A stretch of DNA of 19,947 bases from VGWF01 sp964423465 (lineage in GTDB: Bacteria > Verrucomicrobiota > Kiritimatiellia > PWTM01). Positions within the stretch are counted from its first letter, which is position 1. Every line of letters starts with the position of its first letter. The notes beneath the pieces are model-generated. The model made no database searches and was not told where the DNA came from. It saw only the letters and a program-made list of their open reading frames with translations. A program made the translations under genes and the position numbers. The stretch is taken from positions 1 through 19,947 of the forward strand of contig CAYRFK010000073.1 of the NCBI GenBank assembly GCA_964423465.1, in the 5' to 3' direction. Shown piece after piece: positions 13,725 to 19,947 of the stretch.

Positions 13725-14942
13725 TCACTGAATTCTGGCAAATCCCCGCTTCCCCGCCCGGATTACCGTGCCCGACGCCGGCTTCACGATGGCGTTGGGG
13801 TCGGTGACCTTCTCGTCGCCGATATGGACCGCGCCCTGCTGGATCAGCCGGCGCGCCTCGCTGGTGCTCTGCGCCAGTCCCGCCTTCGCCAGCAGGGCGA
13901 AGAGCTTGACGCCCGTCTCGCGCTCCGCCGCCGGGATCTCGACCTCGGGCATGTCGTCGGGGAGCTGTCCCTTCGAGAACACGCGCGCAAACTCGTCCGA
14001 CGCCGCCTGGCCGGCCTCCGCGCCGTGGAAGCGCGCGACCACCGCCCTGGCGAGGTCGTCCTTCACCTTCCGCGGCCCCTGCCGGCCCTCGGCGATGCCG
14101 CGGCGCAAGGCCTCGACCTCATCCTCCGGCGTGCAGAGCACGAGCGGGAAGTAGCGCCACATCAACTCGTCGCTGACCGACATCATCTTGCCGAAAATCT
14201 CGCGCGGCGCCTCGGACACGCCGACGTAGTTGCCGAGGCTCTTGCTCATCTTGTGGACGCCGTCCAGCCCCTCGAGGAGCGGCAGCGTCATCACAATCTG
14301 CGGATCCTGGCTGAACGACTTCTGGAGTTCGCGGCCGAGGAGGAGGTTGAATAGCTGGTCGGTGCCGCCGAGTTCGACGTCCGCCTTCACCATGACGGAG
14401 TCGTAGGCCTGGACCAGCGGGTAGAGGAACTCGACCATCGAGATTGGCTGGTTGGCGGCGTGGCGCTTGGCGAAATCATCGCGTGCCAGCATCTGGGCCA
14501 CCGTGACGCGCGCCGCGAGGCGGATGACGTCCGCGAAGGTGACCGGCGAGAGCCATTCGGAGTTGAACCGGACCTCGATGCGGTCCGGGCGCAGGACCTT
14601 GAACACCTGCTCCTGGTAGGACTTGGCGTTCAGCTGCACCTGCTCGGCGGAAAGGGGCTTGCGCGTCTGCGAGCGGCCGGAGGGATCGCCGATCATCCCG
14701 GTGAAGTCGCCGATGATGAAGACGACGGTGTGGCCGAGGTCCTGAAACTCGCGGAGCTTGTTGAGGCCGACGACATGCCCGAGATGAAGATCGGGAGCCG
14801 ACGGGTCCGCGCCGTACTTGATTCGAAGGGGCCGGCCCTCCGCGAGGGCGCGGTCAAGCCGGACCTCAAGTTCGGCGGGAGCTACGAAATCGACGAGCCG
14901 GCGGGACAACACCGCCATCTGCCGGCCAACGTCCGGGTGCAT
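13725..14942 (-). CDS. tyrS: Tyrosyl-tRNA synthetase
   Basis: A 405-residue class I synthetase charging tRNA-Tyr. The HIGH-like motif is HLGH (53-56) in ADPSAPDLHLGHVVGL. The tyrosine-binding region includes QAYDSVMVKADVELGGTDQL (179-198). The KMSKS loop is KMSKSLGN (231-238). An S4 RNA-binding domain occupies about 340-405 (LAQSTSEARRLIQQGAVHIG, ending FARIQ). KMSKSLGN and the overall architecture place it with the TyrZ-like subgroup rather than the E. coli TyrS type. The start ATG at 14942 has GAGGTGG 4-5 bases upstream. It lies 81 bases after rpsA, with a strong hairpin in between, so it may be only partly co-transcribed with rpsA. No T-box-like leader was seen. Confidence 0.96.
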   Translation of the reverse strand: MHPDVGRQMAVLSRRLVDFVAPAELEVRLDRALAEGRPLRIKYGADPSAPDLHLGHVVGLNKLREFQDLGHTVVFIIGDFTGMIGDPSGRSQTRKPLSAEQVQLNAKSYQEQVFKVLRPDRIEVRFNSEWLSPVTFADVIRLAARVTVAQMLARDDFAKRHAANQPISMVEFLYPLVQAYDSVMVKADVELGGTDQLFNLLLGRELQKSFSQDPQIVMTLPLLEGLDGVHKMSKSLGNYVGVSEAPREIFGKMMSVSDELMWRYFPLVLCTPEDEVEALRRGIAEGRQGPRKVKDDLARAVVARFHGAEAGQAASDEFARVFSKGQLPDDMPEVEIPAAERETGVKLFALLAKAGLAQSTSEARRLIQQGAVHIGDEKVTDPNAIVKPASGTVIRAGKRGFARIQ

Positions 14943-14975
14943 GAACCACCTCGCGGGTCGGAACGCGCCGGAGAC

Positions 14976-15011
14976 CCGTCCCCCCCGGCCCGGATGGACC
15001 GGGGGGGACGG
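14976..15011 (-). terminator. GC-rich hairpin between rpsA and tyrS
   Basis: CCGTCCCCCCCGG (14976-14988) and CCGGGGGGGACGG (14999-15011) form a perfect 13-bp stem with a 10-base loop. It starts 12 bases after the rpsA stop. No T-run follows, so it could be a partial terminator that lowers readthrough into tyrS or an RNA-stabilising structure at the rpsA 3' end. Confidence 0.6.
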
Positions 15012-15023
15012 TCGCGGACGCGA

Positions 15024-16799
15024 TCAGGTCTCTTCGGGCTTCTTCTGTCCGGGGTGCCATTCCTCCCCGGCTCCACCCGCCGCACCGAACGCCTCGTCGA
15101 GCGCGCTGGCGATGTCCACAAGGTCCTCGCCGGGGCGCAGACCCTGCAACATCTCCTCGCTGACCACGAAGCTCTCCTCCGGCACCTGGGCGGCCTTGAT
15201 GCTCAGGCCGATCTTGCGGTCCACGGAGTCGATCTTGATGACGCGGGCCTCGACCTCCTGGCCGGGCTGCAGCACGTCGCGGACCTTCTGGACCCGCTCG
15301 TCGCTGATCTGGCTGATGTGGACGAGACCGTCGATGCCTTCCGCCAGTTCGACGAATGCGCCGAACGACGCGACCTTCGAGATCTTGCCCTTCACCATCT
15401 GGCCGATGCGGAACCGGGACTGGATGCCGCTCCACGGATCCGTCTGCGCCTGCTTCAGGCCCAGGCTGATGCGCTGCTGGGTCGGATCGACCTCCAGCAC
15501 GACGCACTCGACCTCGTCGCCCTTCTTCAGGACCTCCGACGGGTGGTTGACCTTGCGCGTCCACGACATGTCGGACACGTGGATCATGCCGTCCATCCCC
15601 GCCTCGATCTCGACGAAGGCGCCGTAGGTCGTGAAGTTGCGGACCTTGCCCTTCACGCGCGAGCCGATCGGGTAGCGGTCCAGGACCGTATCCCAAGGAT
15701 TCGCCTCGGTCTGGCGGATGCCGAGCGAGATCTTCTGCTCTTCGGCGTTCACCGCCAGCACGATCGCATCGACCTCATCGCCGACGTTGAGGACGTCGGA
15801 GGCCTTCGCCACGCGCTTCGTCCACGACATCTCGGAGACATGCACCAGGCCTTCGACGCCCGGCTCGATCTCGACGAACGCGCCGTACGGGACCAGGCTG
15901 ACGACCTTGCCGTGGATGCGGGAATTGACCGGGTAGCGGCCTTCGATGCCGTCCCACGGATTACCGCTGCGCTGCTTCAGGCCCAGCGAGATGCGCTCCT
16001 TCTCCAGGTCGACGTCGAGAACGACGACCTCGAGCTCCTGTCCGACGCTCACGAGCTCGGACGGATGGTTCAGGCGGCCCCACGACATGTCCGTGATGTG
16101 GAGGAGACCGTCCATGCCCTGCAGGTCGATGAACGCACCAAACTCGGTGATGTTCTTGACCAGTCCCTTGCGCACCTGGCCCGCCCGGATGTCGCGGAGC
16201 AGTTCGCGGCGTGCCTCGCGGCGGCGGTCTTCCATGAGCTCGCGGCGCGAGAGGACGACGTTGCGGCGTTCCTTGTTGATCTTGATGATCTTGAACTCGA
16301 GCGTCTGCCCGACCAACTCGTCGGGGTTGCGCACGGGGGTGATGTCCACCTGCGAACCGGGAAGGAAGGCGTCGACGCCGATGTCGATGATCAGACCGCC
16401 CTTGACGCGTCCCTTGACCTCGCCGGGGATCGTGCTTCCCTCGGTGCAGTTGTTGACCACGTTCTCCCACTTGCGTTGCTGCTCGGCCCGGGTCTTGCTC
16501 AGGATGACCATGCCGTCGTCATCCTCAAGACTCTCGATCAGGACCTCGAACTGGTCGCCAGGCTGCACCTGCGACGTGTCGCCCCGGAATTCCGAGGCGG
16601 GCAGGGTGCCCTCGGACTTGTAGCCGATATCGACCAGCACTTCGTTCGGACGGACCTCGATCACGCGGCCGGTGACGATGGAGCTCTCCGCAAAATCACG
16701 GAGCGTGTCCTCATACATCTTCGCCAGTGCCGCCTGCTCGTCGCCCGCACCCTTCGGAGCCTTGTCCGAATGGGCCTTGGTTTCGGTTTTCTTTGCCAT
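15024..16799 (-). CDS. rpsA: 30S ribosomal protein S1, six S1 domains
   Basis: A 591-residue protein with six OB-fold S1 repeats at about 40-106, 123-190, 210-280, 296-366, 383-453 and 470-540. The last four are closely alike (GAFVEIExGxxGLVHxSxMSW...GDEVxxxVLxVDxxxxxISLGLKQ), as expected for the mRNA-binding half; the first two are more diverged, as in the ribosome-binding half of E. coli S1. An acidic C-terminal tail follows. S1 brings mRNA to the 30S subunit, especially with weak Shine-Dalgarno sites. The start ATG at 16799 (MAKKTETKAH) has GGGAA upstream; 31 further codons run into the leader hairpins and are rejected. The similar domains create long near-direct repeats in the DNA. cmk, a frequent neighbour of rpsA, is absent. 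Confidence 0.96.
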   Translation of the reverse strand: MAKKTETKAHSDKAPKGAGDEQAALAKMYEDTLRDFAESSIVTGRVIEVRPNEVLVDIGYKSEGTLPASEFRGDTSQVQPGDQFEVLIESLEDDDGMVILSKTRAEQQRKWENVVNNCTEGSTIPGEVKGRVKGGLIIDIGVDAFLPGSQVDITPVRNPDELVGQTLEFKIIKINKERRNVVLSRRELMEDRRREARRELLRDIRAGQVRKGLVKNITEFGAFIDLQGMDGLLHITDMSWGRLNHPSELVSVGQELEVVVLDVDLEKERISLGLKQRSGNPWDGIEGRYPVNSRIHGKVVSLVPYGAFVEIEPGVEGLVHVSEMSWTKRVAKASDVLNVGDEVDAIVLAVNAEEQKISLGIRQTEANPWDTVLDRYPIGSRVKGKVRNFTTYGAFVEIEAGMDGMIHVSDMSWTRKVNHPSEVLKKGDEVECVVLEVDPTQQRISLGLKQAQTDPWSGIQSRFRIGQMVKGKISKVASFGAFVELAEGIDGLVHISQISDERVQKVRDVLQPGQEVEARVIKIDSVDRKIGLSIKAAQVPEESFVVSEEMLQGLRPGEDLVDIASALDEAFGAAGGAGEEWHPGQKKPEET

Positions 16800-16812
16800 G
16801 GTTCTCTGTTCC

Positions 16813-16853
16813 CTTTCCCGGACGCCAAACCGCTGCACAAGCAGCCGGGAAAG
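16813..16853 (-). promoter_or_regulatory. Two-part hairpin in the rpsA leader near the ribosome site
   Basis: CTTTCCCGG (16813-16821) pairs with CCGGGAAAG (16845-16853), a 9-bp stem. Within its loop GCTGC (16832-16836) and GCAGC (16841-16845) form a second 5-bp stem. In the mRNA the 3' arm CCGGGAAAG includes or touches the likely ribosome site, so folding could limit translation. S1 autoregulates rpsA through leader structure in E. coli; whether that applies here is inference. Confidence 0.5.
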
Positions 16854-16884
16854 ACGTCCCCCGATTTCCCGCAAAACACACCAC

Positions 16885-16912
16885 ATTATCACGCCCGTAT
16901 GGCGGCGGGCAA
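16885..16912 (-). promoter_or_regulatory. Candidate rpsA promoter
   Basis: On the minus strand TTGCCC (16907-16912) and GATAAT (16885-16890) are spaced by 16 bases, with 4 of 6 and 5 of 6 consensus matches. The leader would be about 80 bases. An AT-rich stretch (16917-16970), unlike the rest of the window, lies just upstream and could act as an UP element, common before ribosomal protein genes. Confidence 0.45.
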
Positions 16913-17005
16913 CCGGAAAACCTTCTTTCTCAAATACTTTACAATCAACATATTAAGCCAATATCCGGCCCCGTGGCCCACCTTTGCTTCCCGGCGCGTC
17001 CAAGG

Positions 17006-17112
17006 CGGTCCACGGAGAGAGGGGACAGAGACCATGGGCGGTGAAGGACGACTGCGAGGGGACAGAGAAGGGATGGGTCCACGGTGAAAGGATCTGAGCT
17101 TCTCTGTCCCCT
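17006..17112. repeat. GGGGACAGAGA REP-like repeat cluster with 14-bp hairpin
   Basis: GAGGGGACAGAGA occurs at 17019-17031 and 17056-17068, each followed by ATGGG and GGTGAA, so two related units of about 31-38 bases stand in tandem. AGGGGACAGAGAAG (17057-17070) is exactly complementary to 17099-17112, a 14-bp stem with a 28-base loop. GGTCCACGG also recurs (17007-17015, 17077-17085). The cluster lies in the 329-base space between the rpsA start and the GH127 stop, 17 bases beyond that stop, and may also end its transcription. The remaining part of the space is the rpsA promoter and leader. Confidence 0.75.
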
Positions 17113-17128
17113 GTCTCGTCTCTGCCGG

Positions 17129-19510
17129 TTACTGTACCGACCACTCGTGCACGCCGGCGGAGGCGTCCTTCTGGAGTTGGACCTCGAGGCGCAGCGCCCG
17201 GGTCGTGACCACGTCGAACGTGATGTCGGAAGGCTTGTCCTTGGCGACGGGATAGGTGGCCACGCCCTTGACCGGCTCCCACTGGCCACCCTCCGTCCGA
17301 CGCAGCAGGCGCCAGGAGGCGGGGATGCGGCAGCCGCCGCGGCCGGTGTCGTCGAACCACCAGATCCTGCAGGACCGGATCTCCATGGGTTCCTCGAACT
17401 CGTACTGCAGCCATTCCGCCGTGCCCCTGTGAGGCCAGAAGTCGAAATGCCCGTCCGCGCGGTCCTTTCCGTCGCCGGGCGCGCGCCCGTCGTTGGCGGC
17501 CGAGGGGTCCATGTTCGGTCGGGCGAAGGAGACCGTCAGGTCCGCCATTGCGGCCGGCGTGGCCGCGGCGCCCGCCTTCGTGCGGTCCTCGATCATCCAG
17601 ACTTGCGACGCGCCGCCGCGGTTCAGGCGGGCGAAGTTGGGAACGCCGGTCAGCCCGCCGGCCTTGAGGACCATGACGCCGCCCAGCATGTCGCTCTGCC
17701 AGACCGCTTTGAGGCTGGCACTCTTATCGAGGACGGCGGACCGCACCGGCCTTGGGTTGTCCACGTCCTCGAAATTGTAGACGATCGGTCCGCGCTGAAC
17801 CGCCACGCGTCCGCGGTTCGCCTCGACCCGCTCGTCGCAGCGCACGCGCTGGACGTCCATCGGCAACTCGAGGATCACGCGGTCGCCAGCCTTCCAAGGT
17901 CGATGCACCCGCGCGTAGCCGTTCTTCACCTCTGGCTTCAGGGTCTCGCCGTTGACCTTCAGTTCGAACGAGCGGTTCGTGTCCGGCTCGACGTGGTACA
18001 GCCGGCTCTCCGTGCGGTTGGGGATGCGCAGCGCCAAGGTGAAGGCGGCTGGCGCGTCCGGGGTCAGCAGGAATTCCACGCGGCCCTCCCACGGGTATTG
18101 GGTTGACTGTGCGATGCGGAGCGCCGCCCCGCCGACCCTACCCGCGTCGCCCTCGCTGGCGACGTAGTGGTTCACGAACAGCGTGTCGCGCGGTCCGTTC
18201 ACGGAATACGTCTGGTCCTTGATGGCGATCAGAGCCCGCGGGATGTTGCCGACGCAGCAGGGACAGACATGCCACGAGTAGCGGGCAAGCTTGGAGGTCA
18301 GTGGATTCTGATAGTAGAAGTTGGTGCCGGTCTGTTCGAGGGAGCCCAGCAGGTTGTTGTAGAGCACCCGCTCCTGCACGTCGCAGAAGGCGGCGTCTGC
18401 GTGCAGCCGGTTCATGCGGTCGGCCCAGAAGGCCAAGCCGCAGCCGGCGCATGACTCGCAGTAGCCGTTGTTCGGCAGTTCGTAGTCGCCGGCGAACGCC
18501 TCACCCTTGTGCGATGCGCCCACGCCGCCGGTGAGGTAGTGCTTGCGGTCGATGGCGCTGGCCCACAGGCGGTCGACAGCGGCGCGGTAGGCGGCGTCGC
18601 TTTGCAGGAGGGCGATGTCGGTCATGGCCGTGTAGAAGTAGGTGGCGCGGACGGCGTGACCGTCGGCGTCGGACATCTCGACGGCGGGCCGTTCCGACTG
18701 GTTGTAGGGGTTAGGATCGATCGTGTGCTGCTGGTCGAGGAAATGCCGGGCGAGCGCGACGTATCGGGCGCCCTTTCCGCCGCCCTCGACGGCGTCCACG
18801 TACTCGCCGAGCCGGCACAGCGCGTACTCGAGTCCGGGATGCCCGTTCTTCCACGTGCGCTTCGGCGCCGGACCGAAGGTGTTGCACAAGAGGTCCGCGC
18901 ACTTGCGCGCCGCGTCGTAGAGCCGACGGTCCTTCCCGCCGGTCAGCCGGTGGTGGGCGATGCCCATCTCAAAGAAGTAGCCCATCACATAGAACTCGTG
19001 GTCGCCGATGGCCGTGAAGCGCGGCTTCTTCTTTAGCACATGGAACGAGTGGATGTAGCCGTCCGGCTGCTGCGTCGCGAGGATGATCGGGATCCACTCC
19101 CCGACCTTCGCCCGAAGGAACGCCTGTGCCGCGGCCAGTTCGGGATCGCCGTCGGGCGCCACCTCGAGGGCCAGGCAGATCGCCTCCATCGTGTTGTAGA
19201 TGTAGGCGTCGCTCCATGGCGCCCCGCGGTACGGCCCCGGCTCCTCCCCGCGCAGCGCCCTGCCCGTTGCGATCAGGTTCAGTAGCTCCTGTCCCTCGCC
19301 GCCGGTCTCCATCTGACGCACGCAGTGGGGGATCCACTTCTCCGTCAGCAGCTTGACCTGCTGCCGCCAGAAGCCGTCGAGCTTCACCCCGGTCATCGGG
19401 ACATCGGAAAGCGGACCGTCCCACACCGGCTCGGCGGAGGCCGTCGGCGGACGGACGATCGCGATCGCGGAGCAAGCCAGCGCGAGGGTGAATGCTGTGA
19501 TAATCCTCAT
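17129..19510 (-). CDS. Secreted GH127 (DUF1680) glycoside hydrolase, probable beta-L-arabinofuranosidase
   Basis: A 793-residue protein. Residues 1-27 form a signal peptide with likely cleavage at ASA/EP. The (alpha/alpha)6-barrel domain (about 35-450) holds the GH127 metal/thiol site: Glu352 and Cys354 in YCESCAG, then Cys416, Cys418 and Cys419 in HVCPCCVGNIPR. This matches the spacing of HypBA1, where Glu338, Cys340, Cys417 and Cys418 bind zinc and Cys417 is the nucleophile. VEMSDADGHAVRATYFYTAM (277-296) is another family block. Beta-sandwich domains follow, and a C-terminal domain (about 660-793: GTAEWLQYEFEEPMEIRSCR, WWFDDTGRGG, RLEVQLQ) resembles discoidin-like carbohydrate-binding modules. 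Known members remove beta-L-arabinofuranosyl groups; other specificities exist. The ATG at 19510 has GGGAGA 8 bases upstream; a TTG at 19525 is rejected. No sugar transporter or regulator is adjacent. Confidence 0.93.
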   Translation of the reverse strand: MRIITAFTLALACSAIAIVRPPTASAEPVWDGPLSDVPMTGVKLDGFWRQQVKLLTEKWIPHCVRQMETGGEGQELLNLIATGRALRGEEPGPYRGAPWSDAYIYNTMEAICLALEVAPDGDPELAAAQAFLRAKVGEWIPIILATQQPDGYIHSFHVLKKKPRFTAIGDHEFYVMGYFFEMGIAHHRLTGGKDRRLYDAARKCADLLCNTFGPAPKRTWKNGHPGLEYALCRLGEYVDAVEGGGKGARYVALARHFLDQQHTIDPNPYNQSERPAVEMSDADGHAVRATYFYTAMTDIALLQSDAAYRAAVDRLWASAIDRKHYLTGGVGASHKGEAFAGDYELPNNGYCESCAGCGLAFWADRMNRLHADAAFCDVQERVLYNNLLGSLEQTGTNFYYQNPLTSKLARYSWHVCPCCVGNIPRALIAIKDQTYSVNGPRDTLFVNHYVASEGDAGRVGGAALRIAQSTQYPWEGRVEFLLTPDAPAAFTLALRIPNRTESRLYHVEPDTNRSFELKVNGETLKPEVKNGYARVHRPWKAGDRVILELPMDVQRVRCDERVEANRGRVAVQRGPIVYNFEDVDNPRPVRSAVLDKSASLKAVWQSDMLGGVMVLKAGGLTGVPNFARLNRGGASQVWMIEDRTKAGAAATPAAMADLTVSFARPNMDPSAANDGRAPGDGKDRADGHFDFWPHRGTAEWLQYEFEEPMEIRSCRIWWFDDTGRGGCRIPASWRLLRRTEGGQWEPVKGVATYPVAKDKPSDITFDVVTTRALRLEVQLQKDASAGVHEWSVQ

Positions 19511-19544
19511 GATCGTATCTCCCAATTCCGCGTTGACTGCGCAA

Positions 19545-19574
19545 AAGATAGGAAGCGACGACGGAGGGTGTCAA
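19545..19574 (-). promoter_or_regulatory. Promoter of the GH127 gene
   Basis: On the minus strand TTGACA (19569-19574), a perfect -35, and TATCTT (19545-19550), 4 of 6 at -10, are spaced by 18 bases. The leader would be about 28 bases, ending in GGGAGA 8 bases before the ATG at 19510. Confidence 0.55.
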
Positions 19575-19605
19575 ACTGAAACTAAGGACTACTAAATTAT
19601 CATGA

Positions 19606-19735
19606 CTGTCCGTCCTGTCTGTCCGGGGACAGGGAAATCGCGGCAGACATGATGTGATGGGGACAGGGGAATGGCGGCGGACATTGGTCTGTCGTCTGTC
19701 CGGAAGGACGATGGGAGTCGCAGGAGTTGCAGGAG
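19606..19735. repeat. GGGGACAG/CTGTCC REP-like repeats and 9-base tandem repeat
   Basis: Two 26-base direct repeats starting GGGGACAGGG and ending GACAT lie at 19625-19650 and 19659-19684 and agree at 23 of 26 positions. CTGTCC/GGACAG (19619-19632) form a perfect 6-bp palindrome with a 2-base centre, and CTGTCCG recurs at 19606 and near 19695. GAGTCGCAG and GAGTTGCAG (19715-19723, 19724-19732) are a 9-base tandem repeat. The same GGGGACAG core is found at 17021-17112, at the other end of the GH127 gene. Confidence 0.7.
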
Positions 19736-19947
19736 GTCTTCCGCGCGGCTACCGTGGCAGGAATCGGAGGTGTTGGCGTGCGAAAGCCACCGTAACAGAC
19801 ACGCGCCAGAACCGGCCGCTGATGGTCCGGCGGCCGATCGGAGCACGGATGGATCCGCAGCGGCGAAGGGACTCTATGCGGAGCGCAGCCGGCGCCAGCA
19901 GCAGACCGGGGTCTGGCCGGCGGGGGTGGATGAGGCACGTACCACCC
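19736..19947. other. Terminal non-coding stretch, no gene supported
   Basis: After the repeats the window ends in about 210 bases of GC-rich sequence. Open frames on the minus strand (up to about 112 codons) are Pro/Arg-rich, run through the repeats and show no domain. I see no gene start, RNA gene or terminator. A gene could begin beyond the window edge. Confidence 0.5.

Noticed and set aside
15024..16799. Long near-direct repeats within rpsA, considered as a repeat element
   Set aside because: They are explained by the six homologous S1 domains.
14460..17087. Very long plus-strand open frame opposite tyrS and rpsA
   Set aside because: It is a low-complexity Asp/Leu/His-rich antisense of two unmistakable genes; the repetition simply mirrors the S1 domains.
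19600..19938. 112-codon minus-strand open frame at the window end, considered as a transposase remnant
   Set aside because: It is Pro/Arg/Ser-rich, passes through the direct repeats and lacks any HUH/Y1 transposase motif.
1..19947. CRISPR array, tRNA or rRNA genes, phage or defence modules
   Set aside because: No regularly spaced identical repeats, no cloverleaf or rRNA-like sequence and no recognisable defence or phage proteins were seen by eye.

Overview
The window looks like a fragment of a high-GC bacterial chromosome, probably a draft or metagenome assembly, because a 100-base run of N sits inside feoB. Gene content suggests the PVC superphylum (Verrucomicrobiota/Kiritimatiellota/Lentisphaerota/Planctomycetota). 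The clues are an orphan type II pseudopilin with its own terminator, a secreted GH127 enzyme, a CdsA with the PGLGG variant of its signature, and several short intergenic repeat families of a kind I recall from genomes of this group. No 16S or other decisive marker is present, so the assignment is inference.

Layout. Positions 2-3193 (+) hold the 3' part of a very large surface protein of unknown function with one C-terminal membrane anchor. A small lipoprotein with a zinc-ribbon domain follows (3268-3597 +) and is nearly tail to tail with a secreted LysM/L,D-transpeptidase (3607-4359 -). A pseudopilin gene (4590-5282 +) ends in a very strong hairpin terminator that also faces the end of feoB. 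The minus-strand operon dtxR-feoA-feoB (8057 down to 5432) is joined by two ATGA overlaps. Just before dtxR lies a good sigma70-type promoter with a DtxR-like palindrome over its -10/+1 region, so the unit looks like an autoregulated ferrous iron uptake system. Divergent from it is a class IV PLP aminotransferase (8282-9247 +).

Positions 16799 to 9395 on the minus strand form a housekeeping block: rpsA, tyrS, purA, uppS, cdsA, rseP. The last four are tightly packed (4-nt overlap, 1-nt overlap, 10-nt gap). They combine purine synthesis, undecaprenyl diphosphate and CDP-diacylglycerol synthesis, and the site-2 protease. dxr, often found between cdsA and rseP, is absent. The rpsA leader has a candidate promoter and a two-part hairpin close to the ribosome binding site. 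The final gene is a secreted GH127/DUF1680 glycosidase (17129-19510 -) with a consensus-like promoter.

Intergenic spaces carry three repeat types: GGAAGACGG-type purine arrays (about 8123-8230), an AACATCCAACATC-type array (about 9256-9292), and GGGGACAG-based REP-like units (17006-17112 and 19606-19735). I found no tRNA, rRNA, CRISPR array, complete insertion sequence, phage or defence genes. I see no clearly new multi-gene system. The least explained items are the large envelope protein, the exported zinc-ribbon lipoprotein and the repeat families.
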